From assembly GCA_017514235.1 (NCBI GenBank), contig JAFWKK010000081.1:1-64000 (forward strand): DNA of 64,000 nt, in the 5' to 3' direction. The notes under the pieces were generated by a model. That model saw only the letters and a list, made by a program, of their open reading frames with translations, was not told the DNA's origin and did no database searches. Position numbers and translations under genes: made by a program. How positions within the stretch are numbered: the first letter of the stretch is position 1; each line of letters begins with the position of its first letter. Source of the stretch: Kiritimatiellia bacterium (GTDB taxonomy: Bacteria; Verrucomicrobiota; Kiritimatiellia; RFP12; UBA1067). Positions 35,796 to 43,310 of this stretch are shown here, piece after piece.

Positions 35796-37280
35796 ATGGA
35801 AGACAAGTTGATCGTCGCGGCCGCGGCCGCAATGCTGATGGCGGGATGCGCAACCGCGCCCAGGGCGCCGGTCGAGCCGCATCCGGACACGCCCGCCTAT
35901 TCGTGGAAGCCGCTTTTCGCGGACGACCTTTCGGACGCCGAGTTCGAGAGGGGCTCGTGGAAGCTGGAGGGCGGCGTGCTGCGCAGTCTGCTCGACAAGC
36001 CGATCTGGACGAAAGCCGACTACGAGGACTACGTTCTGGACTTCGAGTACATGATGGAGAAGGACGGAAACAGCGGCGTCTTCATCTACCTCTCGAACCT
36101 CGACCAGTTCCCGAAATACAAGATCGAAGTGCAGCTCCTCGACGACGAAAGCCCGAAGTTCAAGGGCAAAGAGCTCGCCTATCAGCAGTCCGGCTCGCTC
36201 TATGGACGCGCTGCCGCGCTCGAGATAGCGTCGAAACACGCAGGCGAGTGGAACAGGATGACGGTATTCTGCCGCGGCAAGAGCGTGCACGTCGTCCTGA
36301 ACGGCAAGGCTGTCGTGGACGCAAACCTGGACGACTGGAAGGATCCGCTGGTCAATCCCGACGGAACGCCCGTGCCGCCATGGCACCGCGGATTCCCCGC
36401 GCTCTCGACGATCCCGACGCGCGGTCGCGTCGGCTTCCAGGGCGTTCACGGCGATGCGGGCGTGCAGATCAGGAATCTTCGCATCGCCTCGCTCGGCGGA
36501 GCCGTGGCACGTCCTCCGATGAAGCTCGGATGCCAGCTGTGGGGCGTCAAGGATCTCTGGTTCGACAATCCCGACAAGCTTGCGGCATTCGCCGAGATAT
36601 TTCCGAAGGTCAGGGCGATGGGATACGACGGAGTGCAGTGCGGCTCGTTCATCCGCATGGACGCGGACAGGCTCGAGAAGCTGCTGAACGAGAACGGACT
36701 TTCCGTCGTCGACCAGCCGATCTCGTTCGAAGATGTCGAGGACGAGGCGAAGCTGGCCAAGACGGTCGCCTTCTGCCGTCGCTTCAATGTGGATTTCCTG
36801 TACATCCCATGGTTCGAGGCGAAGACCGCGGCGGAGTGGCGCGCGTTCTGCCGTCGTCTCGACGCGGCAGAGGCAAAGCTCAGTCCCTACGGAATCCGCG
36901 TGGGCTACCACCACCACATACATGAGTTGACCACGAAAGTCGACGGCGAATATCCCTGGGACATCCTCACCGGGCCGGACGGCGCGCGGCTTGAGATGGA
37001 CATTGGCCCTGTTCTTGAAGGCGGGCGTAATCCGGCGGAGGAGATCGCGAAGATGAACGGGAGGCTTCCGAGCGGCATTCACGCAAAGCCGCTCGGCGCG
37101 ACTGCGGCCGGCGCCACCGGAGACCGGCAGGACTGGCCGAAGGTCGTCGCCGCAGCGGAGAAGTCCGGCGTCAAGTGGCTTGTCGTGGAATGCGAGAAGC
37201 GCCAGGGCACGTTCGACGACATTGCCGAAAGCGCAAGAAATCTTCGTCCTCTCGTATCTCTCGTCAACGCACTCAGATAA
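35796..37280 (+). CDS. Lipoprotein with DUF1080 domain fused to an AP-endonuclease-2-type TIM barrel
   Basis: 494 residues. The N-terminus has a lipobox, MLMAGC, near residue 18. Residues about 40-230 form a DUF1080 (3-keto-disaccharide hydrolase/lyase type) domain: WKPLFADDLSD, GNSGVFIYL and GRVGFQGVHGD. Residues about 245-494 form a sugar isomerase/epimerase-like TIM barrel (KLGCQLWGVKDL, GYHHHIHEL, EMDIGP). DUF1080 enzymes cleave 3-keto-glycosides made by Gfo/Idh/MocA oxidases, and the next gene encodes such an oxidoreductase. AGGAGGG precedes the start. The substrate is unknown. Confidence 0.83.
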   Translation: MEDKLIVAAAAAMLMAGCATAPRAPVEPHPDTPAYSWKPLFADDLSDAEFERGSWKLEGGVLRSLLDKPIWTKADYEDYVLDFEYMMEKDGNSGVFIYLSNLDQFPKYKIEVQLLDDESPKFKGKELAYQQSGSLYGRAAALEIASKHAGEWNRMTVFCRGKSVHVVLNGKAVVDANLDDWKDPLVNPDGTPVPPWHRGFPALSTIPTRGRVGFQGVHGDAGVQIRNLRIASLGGAVARPPMKLGCQLWGVKDLWFDNPDKLAAFAEIFPKVRAMGYDGVQCGSFIRMDADRLEKLLNENGLSVVDQPISFEDVEDEAKLAKTVAFCRRFNVDFLYIPWFEAKTAAEWRAFCRRLDAAEAKLSPYGIRVGYHHHIHELTTKVDGEYPWDILTGPDGARLEMDIGPVLEGGRNPAEEIAKMNGRLPSGIHAKPLGATAAGATGDRQDWPKVVAAAEKSGVKWLVVECEKRQGTFDDIAESARNLRPLVSLVNALR

Positions 37281-37282
37281 CC

Positions 37283-37331
37283 CACACTACCAACTACAAA
37301 CTGCCAACTACAAACTGCAAATTACAAACAG
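37283..37331 (+). repeat. Heptanucleotide tandem repeat, seven units
   Basis: Seven consecutive 7-mers (CACACTA, CCAACTA, CAAACTG, CCAACTA, CAAACTG, CAAATTA, CAAACAG) fill nearly all the gap between the DUF1080 gene and the next ATG. The consensus is C(A/C)AACT(A/G). The repeat occupies the place where an SD sequence would be expected. Confidence 0.85.
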
Positions 37332-37333
37332 CC

Positions 37334-38731
37334 ATGAAACTCAATCGTCGTCAATTCTTTGCTTCAGCAGGCGCCGCAGGTCTATTCGCCGCAGGCGGCT
37401 GCAAGGGATTCCCCGCCATTACCGCGACGCGCAGCCCGAATTCGCGCGTGCGCCATCTCTCCATCGGCTGCGGCAACCGCGCCTGGGGCGACATCAACGA
37501 ACTCTGCACCCATCCTTCCGTCGAGATGGCGGCGTTTTGCGATGTAGACGCGAAGTTCCTCGCGCAGGCGAAGGCCAAGTTCCCGAAGGCGAGGTTCTAC
37601 CGCGACTGGCGCGAGATGTACGAAAAGGAGTTTGATTCCTGCGACTCCGTCTGCGTCGGGGCGCCTGACCACCACCATGTCGCCATGGCTACGGCAGCGA
37701 TGAAGGCGGGCAAGCACGTCTACCTCGAGAAGCCGATGGCGAAGACGATGGTCGAGGCGAAGTTTCTCCGCGACGTCGCGGCCCAGACCGGCGTCGTCAC
37801 GCAGATGGGCACGCAGTACAACGCCTACGCATCGGACCGCCAGGTCGTCGAGATGCTGCGCGCGAAAACGCTCGGGCCAGTGGAGTGCGTGTACCTCCAC
37901 TCGACGCGACAGGGAATCTCGCGCCGGCGCCGCTTCCTGCCGAAGCCCGCGCCAGTTCCGGAGACGCTGGAATGGGACCTCTGGCTCGGCAGCGCCGCAG
38001 AGCGTCCCTACGCCGAATGGGTGTACCATCCGCTCATCTGGCGCATTTGGCGCGACCTCGGCAGCGGCTGGATCGGCGACATAGGCTGCCACCTCATCGC
38101 AGCCGCGTGGCGCGGGATGGACCTCGGCTCGACGCCGGTCAAGTCAGTCCTCGCCGAGACGATAACGGACGCGGAGGATTCGGTGAAGGACAAGGTCTGG
38201 CCGACTGCTGCGCACATCGTTTTCGACTTCGACGGAGTCCTCGCGTCCGACGGAAAGCCGTTCAGGTTCGAGTGGTTCGACGGCTTCAGCGATCCCGAGG
38301 TCCGCTCGCCCGCCGGCTATCTTCCGCCGGCTATCATAGACGAGCTCTACGCGAAGGCGCCATGGGGCAGCCGCCCGCACGAGGGCAAGGCCGTCAAGTG
38401 CCGCGACGGATGGATACTGCAGCCGCACGGAGCAGACTTCGCCTGGGCCGTCCGTAACGACGGCCGCGCCGTGATGCCGCCGACGGTCGGCCCCGCGCCG
38501 ACGCACTACCACGAGTTCCTGAACTGCGTGATTTCGGGCAACAAGGCCGCAACCGACTTCTCCTGGTCCACCTACATGCGCGAATGCGTGATCGCAGGTG
38601 AGATCGCCGAACGAGTGCAGGGCACGAAGCTCGCCTGGGATGCGAAGGCCCGTCGTTTCAACAGCGATGCCGCCAACGCTTTTCTTACGCGCACCTACCG
38701 CAAGGGCTGGGAGATTCCCGGATTGAGCTGA
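37334..38731 (+). CDS. Tat-exported Gfo/Idh/MocA-family oxidoreductase
   Basis: 465 residues. The N-terminus LNRRQFFASAGAAGLFAAGGC combines a twin-arginine motif with a lipobox-like GGC, so export in folded form with cofactor is likely. The Rossmann region begins HLSIGCGNRAWG. The EKP motif (YLEKPMAKT) and a later GDIGCHL identify the Gfo/Idh/MocA fold. Together with the upstream DUF1080 fusion it could oxidise and then cleave glycosides via 3-keto intermediates. The start at 37334 is fixed by the signal peptide. The only upstream leader is the heptamer repeat, with no recognisable SD site. Confidence 0.88.
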   Translation: MKLNRRQFFASAGAAGLFAAGGCKGFPAITATRSPNSRVRHLSIGCGNRAWGDINELCTHPSVEMAAFCDVDAKFLAQAKAKFPKARFYRDWREMYEKEFDSCDSVCVGAPDHHHVAMATAAMKAGKHVYLEKPMAKTMVEAKFLRDVAAQTGVVTQMGTQYNAYASDRQVVEMLRAKTLGPVECVYLHSTRQGISRRRRFLPKPAPVPETLEWDLWLGSAAERPYAEWVYHPLIWRIWRDLGSGWIGDIGCHLIAAAWRGMDLGSTPVKSVLAETITDAEDSVKDKVWPTAAHIVFDFDGVLASDGKPFRFEWFDGFSDPEVRSPAGYLPPAIIDELYAKAPWGSRPHEGKAVKCRDGWILQPHGADFAWAVRNDGRAVMPPTVGPAPTHYHEFLNCVISGNKAATDFSWSTYMRECVIAGEIAERVQGTKLAWDAKARRFNSDAANAFLTRTYRKGWEIPGLS

Positions 38732-38943
38732 TGGCGTTCGCGCAACGGCAACTGATCTAGACTTCCAGTGCACAATCTTGCAGAGGGCGTTGTTGAATCG
38801 GAAAGTCTACGCTCATTCACGAATTTGCCCGCAGGACGGCTGACACCTCCGTAACTGCACAAAACGCATTTCTAGTCAAAATTCATTTTGCGCAACGCAT
38901 TTTAGTGCGTTGTCAAGAGTGACTGCACTGTCGGTGGCGGTGG
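38732..38943. other. Intergenic region without a recognisable gene
   Basis: No plausible reading frame is seen. It contains a perfect 7-bp inverted repeat at 38893-38912 (CAACGCA, 6-nt loop, TGCGTTG) with no T run after it, so it is not a clear terminator. It leads into the shared promoter segment that starts at 38944. Confidence 0.5.
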
Positions 38944-39033
38944 GTGGGTAATAGGAAAGTGCAATTGTATTTTCATGGAAGCGGGCTAGGTTGGGTTTAT
39001 GCTATACTGCATGACGAAAGGAGAAACTGTGCC
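38944..39033 (+). promoter_or_regulatory. Shared promoter cassette, copy 1, before the NanA-like gene
   Basis: This segment is nearly the same as 49126-49219 upstream of the second operon. Shared blocks include GTGGGTA, AGGAAAGTGCAAT, TTTCATGGAAG and GGTTTATGCTATACTGC. The -10 box TATACT is at 39003-39008 with an extended TATGC. The expected -35 position is not TTGACA-like, which suggests an activator. GAAAGGAG then serves as ribosome site. Confidence 0.75.
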
Positions 39034-39936
39034 ATGGAAAGGTTGTCTGGCGGAGCCTACGCGGCCATGATAACGCCGTTCACCAAGGATGACAAGGTGA
39101 ACGAGGGCGCGATTGAACAGTTGATCGAATACGGGTTGGCTGGCGGACTCGCCGGCTTCTACCTTACGGGCAGCACGGGCGAAGGGCTGCTGATGAGCGT
39201 AACGGAGCGCAAGCAGGTGTACCGTCGCGTAGTCAAGGCTGCGAAAGGCCGCTGCAAGATCATTGCCCATGTGGGCGCGGTGCGCACCGAGGACTCCATC
39301 GCGCTGGCGCGATATGCCGCCGACATCGGATGCGACTGGATAAGTTCCGTCGCGCCTGTCTATTTCGGCCAGACGTTCGAGGCGCAGTACCGCCACTACA
39401 AGGATATTTCCGAGTCCACAGACCTGCCGTTCATGGTCTATTGCTTCCGATCGTCGCTCGTGCCGGAACGCGATGCGCGACTCTTCGACCTGAAGAACGT
39501 GAAGGGCATGAAGTACACGGGGAGCGACTATTTTGCGGTGCAATGCCTCAAGCGCAAGTTGGACAAGGAAGCCGTCTTCTTCGCCGGACGCGACGAGCAA
39601 TTTGCCTGCGCGATGGCGCTCGGCAATGTGTTCTCCGGCGCGATCGGCACGAGCCAGAACTTCATCCCCCGCCACTTCGCGAACATCTACGACTGCTGCA
39701 TGCGTAATGACTTCGCGGCGGCGGCGAAATGGCAGGACGAGGCCAACCGCTTCGTCGAGCTGCTTATCTCGAACGAGAATTGGTCCACATGGAAGGCGAT
39801 GATGAAGCATGTTGGGATTGACTGCGGTGCTGCGCGCAAACCCTATGCGCCGCTTTCCGCCGCAGAGGAGCGGAAGTGGATCAAGCGCTTCGCGGCGTTG
39901 AAGCTCGTAAAAGCTTCCAAACGAACGGCCTCATGA
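39034..39936 (+). CDS. N-acetylneuraminate lyase-like aldolase (DapA/NanA family)
   Basis: A 300-residue class I aldolase of the DapA superfamily. GSTGEGLLMS near residue 46 matches NanA rather than DapA, PFMVYCF supplies the catalytic Tyr, and the Schiff-base Lys is in GMKYTG near residue 168. NanA splits sialic acid into ManNAc and pyruvate. The next gene is sialidase-like, which supports this role. An Arg in VYCFRSS, where other lyases have Pro or Asn, hints at an altered substrate. Confidence 0.78.
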   Translation: MERLSGGAYAAMITPFTKDDKVNEGAIEQLIEYGLAGGLAGFYLTGSTGEGLLMSVTERKQVYRRVVKAAKGRCKIIAHVGAVRTEDSIALARYAADIGCDWISSVAPVYFGQTFEAQYRHYKDISESTDLPFMVYCFRSSLVPERDARLFDLKNVKGMKYTGSDYFAVQCLKRKLDKEAVFFAGRDEQFACAMALGNVFSGAIGTSQNFIPRHFANIYDCCMRNDFAAAAKWQDEANRFVELLISNENWSTWKAMMKHVGIDCGAARKPYAPLSAAEERKWIKRFAALKLVKASKRTAS

Positions 39937-39972
39937 AAACGCTGAGCCAACGCTTAAAGGCATAAAAACACA

Positions 39973-41169
39973 ATGGAAATGAAAATAACAGGCATAATCG
40001 AAAAGACGGTCAAGAGTATCGCGGTCTTTGGCTTTGTCGTTGCGTTTGTGTTCTATGCCTTTGCGGCGCATGGGGCATGCGGCGAGATTATATGGACGCG
40101 GGCGCTCTGCAAGGAACCGGGGCATTATATCGGTTGGCCGTCGGTGACGCGGTGCGCGGATGGACGGCTCCTCGCGGTATTCTCCGGCGACCGCGATGGA
40201 CATATCTGTCCGTGGGGGAAGGTACAGATGGTCGAAAGCCGTGACAATGGAGAGACATGGTCGGCTCCAAGAACGCTGCGGAACAGTCCACTTGACGACC
40301 GCGACGCCGGAATCCTCGAACTGAAGAACTGCGACCTTCTGCTGACGTGGTTCACATCTCTCGCATTCACCACGCTGGGAGGCAACCCGTACGCGAGACA
40401 CACCGAGAAGATTCAGGATGAGGACAGGATAAAGCACCTCGGACATTTCACAATGCGTTCAACCGATGGCGGCAAGACGTGGGAGAAGCCCGTGCCGACG
40501 TGCAGTTCTGCGCCGCACGGCGGAATCCAGCTGAAAGACGGACGCCTGATGATGATTGGCCGCGAATGGAGTTCACAGGCGGGCATGTCCGCCGCCGATC
40601 CGAGAAAAGGCAAGATGCAGGATCGCGTGGTGGCAGAAGTCTCGGAAGACGGCGGGCGCAGCTGGAATGTGACCAAAACCCTGACGCCGCCGACCGGACA
40701 GACTGCAGCGTCGCTCAGTCTTTGCGAACCGACGCTGGCCGAACTGCCGGATGGAACGATCATTGCGCAGTTCCGCGCCGACAGGGCGGGGCAGACCGTT
40801 TACCAGTCGGAAAGCCGCGATGGCGGGGCGAACTGGACGGTTCTGCATCCGACGCCGCTTTGCGGTCTACCGCCGCATCTTCTTGTGCTGCGAGACGGGC
40901 GGTTGCTTTCCACCTACACGCGGCGCAGGGCGTGGGATCCGGCGAAGAACGAGACGAGCGAACTCAAGGCCTGCATCAGCAAGGACGGTGGCGCAACATG
41001 GAACACTGCGGAAGAGATTGTCCTTGCCACCAGCTCCAGCGCCGATATGGGCTACTCCTCGACTGTGGAGCTTGACAACGGCAATCTGCTTACGGTCTAT
41101 TACATGCACGAAAAGCCAAAAGAAGGCGCTTGCCTCATGGGCACGCTCTGGCGGCCGGTACCGCAATGA
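39973..41169 (+). CDS. Exported sialidase-like beta-propeller protein
   Basis: 398 residues. A hydrophobic signal-anchor region (about residues 14-38) is followed by a six-bladed propeller with several Asp-box repeats: SRDNGETW, STDGGKTW, SEDGGRSW, SRDGGANW and SKDGGATW. This is the sialidase (GH33) superfamily build. The FRIP motif expected near the start of a true GH33 is not evident; the corresponding region reads GWPSVTRCADGRLL. Sialidase activity is therefore likely from context but not assured. The stop codon overlaps the next start (ATGA). Confidence 0.78.
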   Translation: MEMKITGIIEKTVKSIAVFGFVVAFVFYAFAAHGACGEIIWTRALCKEPGHYIGWPSVTRCADGRLLAVFSGDRDGHICPWGKVQMVESRDNGETWSAPRTLRNSPLDDRDAGILELKNCDLLLTWFTSLAFTTLGGNPYARHTEKIQDEDRIKHLGHFTMRSTDGGKTWEKPVPTCSSAPHGGIQLKDGRLMMIGREWSSQAGMSAADPRKGKMQDRVVAEVSEDGGRSWNVTKTLTPPTGQTAASLSLCEPTLAELPDGTIIAQFRADRAGQTVYQSESRDGGANWTVLHPTPLCGLPPHLLVLRDGRLLSTYTRRRAWDPAKNETSELKACISKDGGATWNTAEEIVLATSSSADMGYSSTVELDNGNLLTVYYMHEKPKEGACLMGTLWRPVPQ

Positions 41170-43286
41170 TTTTTTTATACAAACAGGGAACAAGAAAAGG
41201 AAAGACAGTTAAGGCCCTCGCGATCTTTGGCCTTATCGCTGGGGCAATGATCGCTTCTGGGCGAGACCTTATTTGGACAGGTAGCGCTTCGTCGGTTACA
41301 GGTGTTCGCGGAACGTTTTCCCCGGACGGCCGGAAGATTGCTTTTCAGCGCATGGTCGGTGGCGACATCCATCTTGGTATCTTGAGTCTGGATGACGGGC
41401 GTGTCGAGTGGGTCGAGCGTTCCTCCGGTCAGGCGGTCTTTCCGTTCTGGGCAAAGGACGGACGGCTTGTCTATTCCTTTGGCACGGTAGATCCGGCGGC
41501 GCGTAAGGCGGGTCAATACAGGTCGGAGGGCTTCGGGGTGCGGATCCGCGAAGGTGAGTCGGTGCGCACGTTTCCGCACGGTCTCTGGTTTGAGGAGTCG
41601 CCGTCCATGCCCGACGACGGCCGTTGCGTCTGGTATGCGTCGACGAAGGGTATCAAACATTACGATACGTGCAAGCAGTATCCCGGCGAGGGCTTCCGCG
41701 CGAAGATCGTGAGACGCGACCTGTCGGACGGCAGTGTCACGACCGTCCATGCCATCTCCAATTCGCTGATGTGCGGTGTGCGGTCTCCGCAGGTCTCCCC
41801 TGACGGGACGCGCGTCGCCTGGTCGCAGCTTGACGCTTTCCGGAAAAGCGAAATGCACGTGCGGGTTGCTGCGACAAACGACCTGCGGGTGTCGACGGTT
41901 GTCTCTCCTGCGGATATGACGGCGTATGGCCCGAAGTGGAGCTCGGACGGGCATTTCCTCTGCTTTACGGGCTTTCGTGCCGGCGATCCGGGTTGGAGTG
42001 TTTATCTTGCGCGGCTTTCCGACAATTCCGTTCGGCGCATCTGCACGGGCGAGAACCCCTCTTTTTCCTCGGACGGACGGCAGATTGTCTACGATGACGG
42101 CCGTTCGCTTCATCTCTGGGATGTCACCGCAAGATGCGAGATCCCTTTGAAGTCGCAGGACGAAAGGCCGTTTCGCGTGCTGGCGCTTGTCGATTCGCGG
42201 GACTTCGACAGCGTCTACGACCTTTCAACGGTATCGGGCAACTTGCAGGTCCTCGATCATGTGATGTCAACGTTCCCGACGGATGTCCTTTGGCGTGACA
42301 AGGGCGGCGGAGGCGTGCGCTATGACAGTCGCGAAGACGCCGTATCCGATGTTCGGTGCCTCCTTGATACCCGTCGCCTGCTGGATCAGGATGTCAACTC
42401 CTTTGTGAACATTGCGACGGGGGGAAGTGAAGTTTTCCGTGTCGTCGCCCGGAGCTGCGCCGAGCGAGGGGTCTCCTTCGGCATTCATACAACCTACGAG
42501 GAAAACCACCGTTGGCCTAATTCGGAATCGCCCTGGAACTTGCGTCATCCGCAGTTCGCCTGCCGTACGTTGGGCGGCAAGCCGCGGACGGACACCTGCT
42601 CGCTGTCGTATCCCGAAGTGTTTGAGCACAAGCTTCGGCTTGTCGACGAGCGGCTCGCGCTTGGACCGAAGACGATCTTCCTGGACTGTTGCGAGACGCG
42701 AATGGGCGCGTGGACGCCGGCGTGCGAATACGTGGAGCCGGTCATTGCCGCATGGCGGGCCAAATACGGGTGCGAACCGCCGACGGACTGGAAGGATCCC
42801 CGTTGGACGGCGTTAGTCGCCGAGAGCGTCTCCCGATATCTGCGTGCGTTTGGCGTACGATGTCATGCGGTCGGCGTTGAATTTTTCATCGGCATCTCGC
42901 CGGTGGACGACGAAGATGACTTCGTTTATCGCCAATGGGCGATAGATTGGAAGAGGTTGGCTGCCGAAGGTGTTTTTGACGGGGTTGTCGCAATGGGCGT
43001 CAAGGTCGAGGAGACCGATCCGTTCGGTTCTACCCGGCGTATCCTGGCAAAGACACGGGAGTCCATCGGCTCAGCTGCACTGTATTTCCAGTGCAGTGCC
43101 TATGACTGCAATTTCGGCTATGCCATGTATGCGCGCCAGTTGAATATGCCCTTTGGCGAGGCGGCGAAGAAACTCGTTGATATGACGAAGGAAATCGGCG
43201 GAAAGGGCGTCATCCTGGAGTGCGTCGACTATGCGAACTACCCGGAAGACGTTCGTCAGGTCTTGAAAGCGGCTTTGATGCGATAA
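41166..43286 (+). CDS. Exported TolB-like propeller fused to a glycosidase-like TIM barrel
   Basis: 706 residues. A signal peptide (KALAIFGLIAGAMIASG) is followed by PD40/TolB-type blades: GTFSPDGRKIAF, PQVSPDGTRVAW, PKWSSDGHFLCF and PSFSSDGRQIVY (about residues 45-330). The second half (about 335-706) looks like a TIM barrel of the putative-glycosidase kind (GHL-like), with acidic candidates in IFLDCCETRMG and GVEFFIG. I do not know a named family for the combination. The start overlaps the sialidase-like stop. Confidence 0.68.
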   Translation: MIFLYKQGTRKGKTVKALAIFGLIAGAMIASGRDLIWTGSASSVTGVRGTFSPDGRKIAFQRMVGGDIHLGILSLDDGRVEWVERSSGQAVFPFWAKDGRLVYSFGTVDPAARKAGQYRSEGFGVRIREGESVRTFPHGLWFEESPSMPDDGRCVWYASTKGIKHYDTCKQYPGEGFRAKIVRRDLSDGSVTTVHAISNSLMCGVRSPQVSPDGTRVAWSQLDAFRKSEMHVRVAATNDLRVSTVVSPADMTAYGPKWSSDGHFLCFTGFRAGDPGWSVYLARLSDNSVRRICTGENPSFSSDGRQIVYDDGRSLHLWDVTARCEIPLKSQDERPFRVLALVDSRDFDSVYDLSTVSGNLQVLDHVMSTFPTDVLWRDKGGGGVRYDSREDAVSDVRCLLDTRRLLDQDVNSFVNIATGGSEVFRVVARSCAERGVSFGIHTTYEENHRWPNSESPWNLRHPQFACRTLGGKPRTDTCSLSYPEVFEHKLRLVDERLALGPKTIFLDCCETRMGAWTPACEYVEPVIAAWRAKYGCEPPTDWKDPRWTALVAESVSRYLRAFGVRCHAVGVEFFIGISPVDDEDDFVYRQWAIDWKRLAAEGVFDGVVAMGVKVEETDPFGSTRRILAKTRESIGSAALYFQCSAYDCNFGYAMYARQLNMPFGEAAKKLVDMTKEIGGKGVILECVDYANYPEDVRQVLKAALMR

Positions 43287-43310
43287 CCACACAAAAGAAA
43301 CGGAGATATC

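Noticed and set aside
37283..37331. Heptamer array as a CRISPR or iteron cluster
   Set aside because: Units are 7 bp and directly abutting, with no spacers and no cas or replication genes nearby.
38893..38912. Perfect 7-bp hairpin as a terminator of the Gfo/Idh operon
   Set aside because: It lies 160 bp past the stop, has no T run and is not GC-rich enough to be convincing.
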